From MADRE2 sp964397015 (GTDB lineage Bacteria > Desulfobacterota > Desulfobacteria > Desulfobacterales > Desulfobacteraceae): a DNA stretch of 5,126 nt. The position numbers and the translations under genes are program-made. The notes beneath the pieces were generated by a model. The model searched no databases. It saw only the letters and a program-made list of their open reading frames with translations, and was not told where the DNA came from. The DNA lies in contig CAYNHL010000183.1 in assembly GCA_964397015.1 (NCBI GenBank), forward strand, positions 1 through 5,126, given 5' to 3'. Below are positions 1-5,126 of the stretch, piece after piece (within the stretch, counting starts at the first letter, position 1; each line of letters opens with the position of its first letter).

Positions 1-120
1 CATTGTGTTTGAATAATTATTAGGACAGCTCAATGAATACGGATAAATCATTCCAGTTTTTAAAATTAAGGAAAATTATTTCCGAAAATGCTGAATATTG
101 AATTCCGCTCTCGCATTTAC

Positions 121-148
121 AGGTAAAAAAAGTCAAATTTACCTTTTT
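121..148 (+). terminator. weak hairpin plus T-run in the leader
   Basis: AGGTAAA (121-127) and TTTACCT (138-144) form a perfect 7-bp inverted repeat around a 10-nt A-rich loop, and a run of T covers 144-148. It could be a weak intrinsic terminator for a gene left of the window, or a structured part of the regulator's leader. The stem is AT-rich, so its stability is doubtful. Confidence 0.25.
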
Positions 149-164
149 ATTTCTTTGATTTTCC

Positions 165-238
165 ATTATTATCAGGTGGCCGATTCTCGCAGGTTCTTTA
201 TTGAAAAATCGGTAATTATTATCTAAAAAAAGGTGGCC
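165..238 (+). repeat. split direct repeat before the sigma-54 activator
   Basis: ATTATTATC is followed directly by AGGTGGCC at 165-181. The same two blocks recur at 215-223 and 231-238, with TAAAAAA inserted between them. The second AGGTGG is the Shine-Dalgarno sequence of the gene at 241; the first has no start codon nearby. It looks like a local duplication of the ribosome-binding region or a repeated protein-binding site. The rest of 1-240 is AT-rich, and I see no convincing gene or promoter in it. Confidence 0.5.
231..236 (+). promoter_or_regulatory. ribosome binding site of the sigma-54 activator
   Basis: AGGTGG lies four bases before the ATG at 241, after an A-run. It supports that ATG as the start. 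Confidence 0.6.
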
Positions 239-240
239 TC

Positions 241-1662
241 ATGCTGATTCGACTGGCCTGTGCAATCAAGGAAAAGAAAATCCAGGCCGCACTGGACCGG
301 CAATTGTCGGAACAGGACGTCCAGGTAAAGTTTTTTGAACCCCGGAACACGTCATGGCAGGATCTGGTCAGAAGCTGTGCCGATGTGATAGTCGTTTCCA
401 AATCCGTGATTCCAGAGCCTATAGAAGCCAGTGTCGCTATCCTCAACAGGCTGCCGGAAAAGCCTGTAACAGTTATTCTCCATGACCGGGAATCTTCCCA
501 GGAGCATGCCAATCTTCTGGCGCTCGGAGCGGACATGGTTCTGTATTCAGGTATTTCTCCGAACAGCATGACAGAAGCCATCACAAGCACCCTTGATTCA
601 CGCAGGCAGTTTTACGGTGCTGACCGGTATGATCAACGGGGACGGTTTCAGCCCAGGCTCAATGATTTTGTCTCCAACAGCCGGCACATGCAGATGTTTT
701 ATGAAGAATTGCGCCATGTGGTGACCAGTGATGCCAGTATTCTTCTGCTGGGTGAAACCGGGGTGGGCAAGGAACACTTGTCCAAAGCCATTCACGCGGA
801 AAGCCACCGGTCTGCCGGACCGTTCATCGCCATAAACATGGCCGCCATTCCTGAAGCTCTCATGGAAAGTGAATTGTTCGGGCACGAGCAGGGTGCCTTT
901 ACAGGAGCGATCCGGTCCAGGCGGGGAGCTTTTGAGCTGGCCCACGGGGGGACCCTGTTCCTGGATGAAATAGGAGATATGCCTTTGACCATGCAGTCCA
1001 AGCTTTTAAGGGTACTGCAGGATTTCGAGTTCACCCCTGTCGGTGGTGAAAAGCCGGTCTGGGTGGATGCCCGGGTCATTGCCGCTACCAACAGGGACCT
1101 GGATAAAGAGATTCAAAAGGGCAATTTCCGGCCTGATCTGTATTACAGGCTCTCCGTTATAACCCTGACCCTCCCTCCTCTGAGATATCGAAAAGAGGAT
1201 ATTCCATTCTTGGCCAATCATTTTTTAAACATTTACAGGGAAAAGATCGGCAGGGAAATCGACCAGTTTACAAAAGAGGCCATGGATGCACTGTGTTCAT
1301 ATGCCTGGCCGGGGAATATCCGGGAGTTGATGAATGTCATCGAGCGTGCTGTTTTGTTGTGTACAACAGGTGTTGTTTCAACGGAATTTCTTCCCCATAA
1401 TGTCCAGATGACAAGGACCGGCATGCCGATCCTGCCGGATTTCAAATCCATGATCCAGCATGACTGGCATGAAAAGCCTCTGGCCCAGGTCCGGCAGGAG
1501 GTGCTGGATCATGTTGAAAAGGCTTACCTCGAGATTGTGCTGGAAAAGACCCGTGGCCGGGTTGGACTTGCCGCAAAAACAGCGGGTATCCACCCAAGGA
1601 GCCTGTACACCCGGATGAAAAAGCTGGGTCTTGACAAAGCCCGGTTCAAAAAGAAGCAATGA
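241..1662 (+). CDS. sigma-54-dependent Fis-family activator with degenerate receiver domain
   Basis: This 473-residue protein is a bacterial enhancer-binding protein that uses ATP to open sigma-54 RNA polymerase promoters. Residues 1-125 resemble a response-regulator receiver fold, but the usual phospho-acceptor position in the VIVVSKSVIP stretch is Ser53, not Asp, and the usual lysine near 102-106 is absent. Phosphorylation control is therefore unlikely. The AAA+ domain (about 143-375) is complete: Walker A GETGVGKE (171-178), the sigma-54 contact loop GAFTGA (218-223), Walker B TLFLDE (238-243), putative arginine-finger region FRPDLYYRL (296-304) and sensor II WPGNIREL (356-363). A Fis-type helix-turn-helix occupies about 438-466, with a basic C-terminus. 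Length and architecture fit the NtrC/AtoC group. No histidine kinase gene is adjacent, so it appears to be an orphan. Its targets are unknown, and I found no good sigma-54 promoter in this window. Confidence 0.95.
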   Translation: MLIRLACAIKEKKIQAALDRQLSEQDVQVKFFEPRNTSWQDLVRSCADVIVVSKSVIPEPIEASVAILNRLPEKPVTVILHDRESSQEHANLLALGADMVLYSGISPNSMTEAITSTLDSRRQFYGADRYDQRGRFQPRLNDFVSNSRHMQMFYEELRHVVTSDASILLLGETGVGKEHLSKAIHAESHRSAGPFIAINMAAIPEALMESELFGHEQGAFTGAIRSRRGAFELAHGGTLFLDEIGDMPLTMQSKLLRVLQDFEFTPVGGEKPVWVDARVIAATNRDLDKEIQKGNFRPDLYYRLSVITLTLPPLRYRKEDIPFLANHFLNIYREKIGREIDQFTKEAMDALCSYAWPGNIRELMNVIERAVLLCTTGVVSTEFLPHNVQMTRTGMPILPDFKSMIQHDWHEKPLAQVRQEVLDHVEKAYLEIVLEKTRGRVGLAAKTAGIHPRSLYTRMKKLGLDKARFKKKQ

Positions 1663-1670
1663 AGGCATAC

Positions 1671-1690
1671 GGGCAGTCAGGGGACTGTTC
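1671..1690 (+). terminator. possible terminator hairpin after the sigma-54 activator
   Basis: Arms GGGCAGTC (1671-1678) and GACTGTTC (1683-1690) pair over 8 bp, including two G-U pairs, around an AGGG loop nine bases after the stop codon. Only a short T stretch (1699-1702) follows, so it is a weak intrinsic terminator at best. The rest of the spacer to 1767 shows a CCGGCCGG palindrome and nothing else I can assign. Confidence 0.35.
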
Positions 1691-1767
1691 TGAAATCATT
1701 TTAGGATGGTTCCGGCCGGTTACTGAAAAAAACATTGTGAATTCAAACCAGGACTTTAGGTAAGGTT

Positions 1768-2709
1768 ATGAGAATAGAGCGGATGATTGCAATTATGGTA
1801 TTGCTGCTCAGCCGGAGGCGGGTAACGGCAAGGGAGCTGTCGGAACGGTTTGAAGTCAGCCTGCGGACGGTGTACCGGGACATGGAGGCTCTCAATCTTG
1901 CCGGGATCCCGGTGATCTCGAACCAGGGAACCGGCGGGGGATATGAAATTCCGGACAACTACAGGCTGAGCCGGCAGTACCTTAGCACGTCGGATATGAA
2001 ATCCATTCTTGCGGCTATCAGGGGAGTCAATGCAGCCCTCGATGACAGGGAGCTGGAACTGGTCCATGAAAAAATCCAGGCATTGCTGCCGGTCAGTGAA
2101 GGTATCGTCCCTGCTGTAGACGATGAATACATTGTGTTCGATCCCATGGGATGGGACCGATCCGGACGAATTGCCGGAAAAATACAGGCTCTTTACGATG
2201 CAGCCAGGAAGAGAAAAATAGTTTCAATCAGGTATGTGGACAGTGGCGGAAAAGAATCCGTAAGGCATATGGAGCCCATGACCGTTATCCAGAAAGGCTT
2301 TTCCTGGTATGTTCACGGTTATTGCCTGAAGCGCAAGGCGTTCAGGCTGTTCAAGCTCAAGAGGATCCGGCAGCTCGAGGTGGAAAAGAGCTCTTTTTGC
2401 CGCCGGTCGGGCAGTTACCTGAAATCGAATAAATTAAATCAGGAGGCGGGTGACACGATAACGGTAGTTATAAAATTTGCCTCACAGCTTCGGCACGTGG
2501 TGGAGGAATATTTTGATGAAGCCAGTGTTGAAGCATCGTCAAATGACAGTTTGACCGTTAGGATCGATCTGCCTTATGGAGAGTGGCTTGTCGGCATGAT
2601 CCTGGCGTATGGCGAGCGTGTGGAGGTGATTTCTCCTGAATTTCTCAGGGATGAAATCAGGACCTGTCTTGAAAAAACTTTAAAAAAATATAATACGGTG
2701 CAAACCTGA
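1768..2709 (+). CDS. YafY-type HTH/WYL-domain transcriptional regulator
   Basis: The 313-residue protein has the standard YafY/PafC layout. A DeoR-like winged helix-turn-helix lies at about 1-60 (RVTARELSERFEVSLRTVYRDMEAL region, then the GTGGGYE wing). A linker leads to a WYL domain at about 135-205, whose signature is Trp180-Tyr181-Val182 with the conserved arginine in AFRLFKLKRI (191-200). A WCX-type C-terminal domain covers about 230-310. WYL domains sense ligands, in some cases nucleic acids or nucleotides; this protein's ligand is unknown. The start is supported by family alignment and by TAGG seven bases upstream (1757-1760). Such regulators often control a neighbouring gene; the DUF3795 gene 101 bp downstream is the obvious candidate, but this is inference. 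Confidence 0.93.
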   Translation: MRIERMIAIMVLLLSRRRVTARELSERFEVSLRTVYRDMEALNLAGIPVISNQGTGGGYEIPDNYRLSRQYLSTSDMKSILAAIRGVNAALDDRELELVHEKIQALLPVSEGIVPAVDDEYIVFDPMGWDRSGRIAGKIQALYDAARKRKIVSIRYVDSGGKESVRHMEPMTVIQKGFSWYVHGYCLKRKAFRLFKLKRIRQLEVEKSSFCRRSGSYLKSNKLNQEAGDTITVVIKFASQLRHVVEEYFDEASVEASSNDSLTVRIDLPYGEWLVGMILAYGERVEVISPEFLRDEIRTCLEKTLKKYNTVQT

Positions 2710-2722
2710 CATAACGGTGTCA
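2707..2722. promoter_or_regulatory. candidate operator dyad before the DUF3795 gene
   Basis: TGACA (2707-2711) and TGTCA (2718-2722) form a perfect 5-bp inverted repeat with 6-bp spacing, starting at the stop codon of the WYL regulator. A good -35-like TTGACT (2738-2743) follows, but I find no matching -10. Such a dyad could be a binding site for the WYL protein. It is short enough to be chance. Confidence 0.2.
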
Positions 2723-2795
2723 AAGGGATCTGTTATCTTGACTCTTCAAAGCGTTAAACAAGACAAACCCGGAAAGTTGAACAACAATTAAAAAC

Positions 2796-2800
2796 AGGAG
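2796..2800 (+). promoter_or_regulatory. ribosome binding site deciding the DUF3795 start
   Basis: AGGAG lies 10 bases before the ATG at 2811 and only 4 before an in-frame TTG at 2805. I prefer the ATG because it is the stronger start codon, and the LUD gene in this window shows the same 10-base spacing. Confidence 0.55.
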
Positions 2801-2810
2801 ATCCTTGAAA

Positions 2811-3161
2811 ATGAGAACCGTTGTCGAAGACAAAAACCTGGTTGCAAAGTGCGGGCTTTACTGCGGAGCGTGTCCGCGTTACCTGAAGGAAAAATGTGAC
2901 GGGTGTGCCGCCAATCAAAAGGCATCATGGTGCAGCCTGCGCACCTGCTGCATGGATAAAGAAATACCTTCCTGCGCCGACTGCAGTGACTTTGACGATG
3001 TGATGCAGTGCCGAAAGTACAATAGCCTGATGGCCAAGATTTTCGGATTCATATTCAATTCAGACCGCCAGGCCTGCATCGGCAGAATCAGGGAAACAGG
3101 CTATGACAAATTTGTGCACGACATGGCAGCCAGCAGTAAAATGACTGTCAGGCGAAGATGA
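2811..3161 (+). CDS. DUF3795 cysteine-rich small protein
   Basis: This 116-residue protein (118 if the TTG at 2805 is used) matches the DUF3795 pattern: CGLYCGACP near the N-terminus (Cys14, 18, 21), a CDGC pair (29, 32), WCSLRTCC (41, 46, 47), CADC (55, 58), Cys67 and a late Cys89. Twelve cysteines in 116 residues suggest binding of zinc or an iron-sulfur centre. No enzyme activity is established for the family, to my knowledge. There is no signal peptide or membrane segment, so it is probably cytoplasmic. The gene converges on the LUD/DUF166 unit with a 25-bp gap and no strong terminator between them. The basic end (RRR) is unremarkable. Confidence 0.88.
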   Translation: MRTVVEDKNLVAKCGLYCGACPRYLKEKCDGCAANQKASWCSLRTCCMDKEIPSCADCSDFDDVMQCRKYNSLMAKIFGFIFNSDRQACIGRIRETGYDKFVHDMAASSKMTVRRR

Positions 3162-3186
3162 CGACCTGTTTGTCCTGGTTTCCCTG

Positions 3187-3810
3187 TCAGGTATTTTTCT
3201 TGAGCTCTTTTTTCAGTACCGCGGCATGGACATCGGCGGCCATGTGGACCGGACTCTTGCTGTAGATCGGGTCCCAGGCCGCGGGGTTGGCCGTGCAGCA
3301 GAACTGGACTTCAAGACCGAACCTTGTAAGCGCCTCTTCAACGGGCAGTCCCTTGATTTTGTGCGCAGCAGTCCACGTGGCTCCGCAGGGTGCGCCTTTA
3401 ATGACATCCACCTGCCGTATGACACCGTTGTCGTGGTCAACTCTTATTTTCGGTGCACCGAACATGACTCCGTAATCCCCAAGACAGTCCTGCCTTGAAA
3501 GGGAACATCATGTCGGAGGGCATATGGCGTTTCCGGTGGTGATTTTCTTGCCTGACATGATAACCGGAATATCCAGTTTTTTGCACAATTGCGCCAGCTC
3601 TGCAGACAGATCATGGTGTTTTAGAAAATCAAGCACCAGGTCTGCCTCGATTTTACCGGGCAGATACCCGGTAGCGTCATCGATGATTTCAGGCAGGGCT
3701 TTGTCAATATCATGGGTTTTTATTGAAAACAGGCCCTTGCCGTATTTCATGATCCCGTCGATCTTGCTCTGGCCGGAACCATTCTGTTGAAAGACAATTA
3801 TTGTCTGCAT
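3187..3810 (-). CDS. DUF166 family protein, predicted selenoprotein (in-frame TGA at Sec101)
   Basis: Read through one TGA (3510-3508), the gene encodes 207 residues. Both halves share one frame and match a complete DUF166 protein (some archaeal members carry a legacy thymidylate synthase label; true function unknown). Residues 1-90 form an alpha/beta N-terminal half. The motif Cys97-Pro-Pro-Thr-Sec101-Cys102-Ser-Leu follows, then Cys109, the FGAPKI segment (117-122), GAPCGAT (139-145) and a Cys171-Cys172 pair in FCCTANP. The TGA falls next to a cysteine in a likely active or metal-binding motif, and a SECIS-like hairpin follows it. The final stop is also TGA (3189-3187), without a hairpin or cysteine context. 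The start lies one base after the LUD stop; GGGA (3821-3818) is a weak ribosome site, so translation is probably coupled. The alternative is a pseudogene or two ORFs split at 3508/3465. The ATG at 3465 has only GGAG two bases upstream, which makes an independent start unlikely. Confidence 0.85.
3476..3510 (-). promoter_or_regulatory. putative bacterial SECIS element with its UGA codon
   Basis: Numbering mRNA bases from U1 of the UGA (3510), CAAGGCA (14-20) pairs with UGUCUUG (25-31) in an uninterrupted 7-bp stem capped by a GGAC loop (21-24). Below it, a UUU bulge on the 5' side (11-13) precedes UCCC (7-10) pairing with GGGA (32-35). The loop begins 17 bases after the UGA and opens with two guanines, which fits the known bacterial SECIS model. 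The apex GC-AGGACU-GU closely resembles GC-AGGUCU-GC of E. coli fdhF at nearly the same distance. In E. coli the bulged U sits nearer the loop. SelB, SelA and tRNA-Sec genes are not in this window. Confidence 0.78.
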
Positions 3811-3811
3811 G

Positions 3812-4465
3812 TTAAAATCCCAGGTCCTCGTTGATCAGAACAATTTTGATGCGTTTTTTGACAAAGCATTTTTCCGTAATGGTCCAGGTGTTGCAGATCC
3901 TGTCCGGGCTGCTGCAGTCCTGGCAGAATCCGGTTTCCCGGCACGGGGTTTTTTTGTCAAGGTTGATGGTGTTGACAGGTGCTGCATAGTTCTTGATCCT
4001 GAACATGGCATCTTCCAGGTCTGCGCACAGTTTGTTACGTCCCACGAACAGCAGGACATATTTCGGGCCCCAGGTGATGGCTGCCACCCGGTTGCCTATC
4101 ATGTCGAGGTTTACCAGGTGCCCGGCCTCAGTGACGGCATTTGTCCCGGTGATAAAAAGATCTACCATCAAAGAACGCCGTCTCAAATCCATCATCTCCT
4201 CAAATGACAATGATTTGTCAAAGGTGTTGAGCACCTCTATATCCGGTGAGTCCTTGAGTTCATGAAACAGGCCCGTGGATACAAAGGACATGGAACCGCC
4301 CCAGGAAACCGATTTGATGCCAAGGGGCGGGATGATTGTTTCAAGTGCAGTCTTTTTGGCTTCTTCTTTGGAAGCTGCAATAAATACTTCGAAGTTGTTT
4401 TTTTCAAAATTGGTTTTCACGGCTTCAAGCCGTTTGTTCCAGTAGGTGTCAACAGGGTTTTTCAT
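3812..4465 (-). CDS. LUD-domain (DUF162) lactate utilization-like protein with cysteine-rich tail
   Basis: The 217-residue protein belongs to the single-domain LUD (LutC/YkgG, DUF162) family. Visible family features are SVSWGGSMS (53-61), DLFITGTNAVTEAGHLVNLD (102-121) and GNRVAAITWGPKYVLLFVGRNK (124-145). The tail has Cys175, 181, 184, 191 and 200 in a CRETGFCQDC...RIC arrangement, which could hold a metal or iron-sulfur centre; this is inference. LutC proteins act with LutA and LutB in lactate oxidation, but neither partner is present, so a lactate role should not be assumed. The ATG at 4465 is chosen over a TTG at 4486 because the AGGAG ribosome site (4480-4476) lies between them. It is the first gene of a two-gene unit: its TAA is separated from the DUF166 start by a single base, which points to a shared function. 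Confidence 0.92.
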   Translation of the reverse strand: MKNPVDTYWNKRLEAVKTNFEKNNFEVFIAASKEEAKKTALETIIPPLGIKSVSWGGSMSFVSTGLFHELKDSPDIEVLNTFDKSLSFEEMMDLRRRSLMVDLFITGTNAVTEAGHLVNLDMIGNRVAAITWGPKYVLLFVGRNKLCADLEDAMFRIKNYAAPVNTINLDKKTPCRETGFCQDCSSPDRICNTWTITEKCFVKKRIKIVLINEDLGF

Positions 4466-4475
4466 TCGGGTTATG

Positions 4476-4480
4476 CTCCT
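4476..4480 (-). promoter_or_regulatory. ribosome binding site deciding the LUD gene start
   Basis: AGGAG lies 10 bases before the ATG at 4465. It is inside the reading frame if the upstream TTG (4486) is taken, which argues against that TTG as the start. Confidence 0.65.
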
Positions 4481-4494
4481 TTTCAAGATGATTA

Positions 4495-4511
4495 AAGACA
4501 GTGTCTGTCTT
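4495..4511. promoter_or_regulatory. 17-bp dyad at the LUD/DUF166 promoter
   Basis: AAGACAG (4495-4501) and CTGTCTT (4505-4511) are a perfect 7-bp inverted repeat around TGT. It starts 3 bp downstream of the -10 candidate and covers the expected transcription start. This is a typical repressor operator position; it could also be a small hairpin at the transcript's 5' end. Confidence 0.45.
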
Positions 4512-4514
4512 GAT

Positions 4515-4544
4515 AATATACCGGTAAAAACAGTGGTTATGCAA
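4515..4544 (-). promoter_or_regulatory. possible sigma-70 promoter of the LUD/DUF166 unit
   Basis: On the - strand TTGCAT (4544-4539) and TATATT (4520-4515) are 18 bp apart, in an AT-rich spacer between the phosphodiesterase stop and the LUD start. The -10 matches TATAAT in five of six positions; the -35 matches only TTG. It lies about 50 bp before the LUD start codon, a reasonable leader length. Confidence 0.4.
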
Positions 4545-4604
4545 TGATTTATTTATTTTGCTCTCAACTTGCAAGGCAAAGAAACCAAAAGCCGGGTTGC
4601 AGCA

Positions 4605-5126
4605 TTACTTTGTCACGGTCCGGGACATAATAATATCACCGGTGGCCACGGCTACCAGGTGGATTTCATTTTCCTCCAGGACGCCATAGGTGGCAATGCC
4701 GCTGCGGGGCACGGTGATGGACCCCGGGTTGAAGAAAACCGTACGTTCCTTTTTTTCAAGAACAGCATGGTGGCTGTGTCCCTGGATGACCAGGCGGGCA
4801 TGGGCCGGCACTTCAATGTCATGGCGGTGGCCGTGATGCATGAAAACCGGCAGGTTATTGAACCTGAACTCGAGAGAATGGGCTGCTCCGGGGTAAAAAT
4901 TTGCGTTGTCACAATTGCCCCAGACATAAAAAAAGGGCCTGGAAAACTTTGCAAGCGCCTTTTTTATGCTTTCGGGTGAATAATCTGGATCGGAATAATT
5001 ACCGTATATAGTGTCAAACAGGTCTCCGGCAATGGCCAGGCCGTCGGTTTTTCCGACGAGGCTTTCGAGAAAAATCCAGGAGCTCAGGCTGCCGTGGATA
5101 TCAGCGGATATAATCAGGCGGTTCAT
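4605..5126 (-). CDS. YfcE/MJ0936-family metallophosphodiesterase
   Basis: This 173-residue calcineurin-like phosphoesterase probably hydrolyses phosphodiesters with a two-metal centre. The metal ligands are all visible: Asp9 and His11 in SADIHGS, Asp35 in AGDLFD, Asn71 in GNCDN, His98 in MHHGH, and His117 and His119 in GHSHH. The GNCD motif, the NPGS motif (133-136) and the compact length match the E. coli YfcE group (184 residues) better than larger nucleases. The natural substrate is unknown; YfcE acts on artificial bis-p-nitrophenyl phosphate. There is no signal peptide. The ATG is the last three bases of the window and aligns with the YfcE start, so the gene is probably complete, but its ribosome site and promoter are out of view. 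It is on the same strand as the LUD gene, with 139 bp between them. Confidence 0.93.
   Translation of the reverse strand: MNRLIISADIHGSLSSWIFLESLVGKTDGLAIAGDLFDTIYGNYSDPDYSPESIKKALAKFSRPFFYVWGNCDNANFYPGAAHSLEFRFNNLPVFMHHGHRHDIEVPAHARLVIQGHSHHAVLEKKERTVFFNPGSITVPRSGIATYGVLEENEIHLVAVATGDIIMSRTVTK

Noticed and set aside
33..101. 22-codon leader ORF with AGGA seven bases upstream
   Set aside because: It is too short and AT-rich to separate from chance, and there is no regulatory run of codons.
177..190. Sigma-54 promoter TGGCC...CGC before the activator gene
   Set aside because: The GG and GC elements are 9 bases apart instead of 10, and the TTGC half is poorly matched.
2151..2432. 93-codon + strand ORF inside the WYL gene
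   Set aside because: It is an out-of-frame overlap with the conserved WYL domain.
3187..3189. Second selenocysteine at the terminal TGA of the DUF166 gene
   Set aside because: No cysteine context follows, the protein already has the expected family end, and I see no hairpin of SECIS geometry after it.
3164..3198. Terminator between the convergent genes (ACCTG/CAGGT then T-run)
   Set aside because: The stem is only 5 bp with a 19-nt loop, too weak to call.
3187..3810. Two separate genes (3810-3508 and 3465-3187) or a nonsense pseudogene
   Set aside because: Both parts are in one frame, join into a full family-like protein, the internal ATG lacks a well-spaced ribosome site, and a SECIS-like hairpin follows the TGA.
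3809..4207. 132-codon + strand ORF opposite the LUD gene
   Set aside because: It is a shadow of the well-supported LUD gene, with no ribosome site or recognisable domain.
4929..4965. Terminator-like A6GG/CCT6 inverted repeat
   Set aside because: It lies inside the phosphodiesterase gene, where Lys- and Phe-rich codons produce it; the stem is mostly A-T with a large loop.
4569..4979. 136-codon + strand ORF opposite the phosphodiesterase
   Set aside because: It is antisense to a gene with all metal-binding motifs intact and resembles no protein family I know.

Overview
The window carries six protein genes at moderate GC with AT-rich spacers. The mix is a stand-alone sigma-54 activator, a WYL regulator, a DUF3795 cysteine protein, a LUD/DUF162 protein, a DUF166 protein and an apparent selenocysteine codon. 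This suits a selenoprotein-rich anaerobe, most likely a sulfate reducer of the Desulfobacterota (Desulfobacteraceae type). That placement is inferred from gene content only.

The left half (1-3161) is on the + strand. A 240-bp AT-rich leader precedes a sigma-54-dependent activator with a degenerate receiver-like N-terminus (241-1662). A YafY-type HTH/WYL regulator (1768-2709) and a small DUF3795 protein with 12 cysteines (2811-3161) follow. Spacers of about 100 bp separate these genes, so they are not a tight operon, although the WYL protein is a plausible local regulator.

The right half (3187-5126) is on the - strand and converges on DUF3795 with a 25-bp gap. A YfcE/MJ0936-type metallophosphodiesterase (5126-4605) is followed, after a spacer with a plausible promoter and a 17-bp dyad, by a tight two-gene unit. 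That unit is a LUD-domain protein with a cysteine-rich tail (4465-3812) and, one base later, a DUF166 protein (3810-3187).

The main result is in the DUF166 gene. Its frame is interrupted once, by an in-frame TGA at 3510-3508, and both halves lie in the same frame. The TGA sits directly before a cysteine in a Cys-Pro-Pro-Thr-[TGA]-Cys motif, and the frame continues for 106 more codons with conserved-looking family sequence. Just after the TGA the mRNA can fold into a hairpin with the geometry of a bacterial SECIS element; its apical sequence AGGACU differs by one base from the AGGUCU loop of E. coli fdhF. I therefore annotate one 207-residue selenoprotein (Sec101), not two genes or a pseudogene. 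A LUD protein paired with a Sec-containing DUF166 protein suggests an uncharacterised thiol/selenol redox or metal-centre function.
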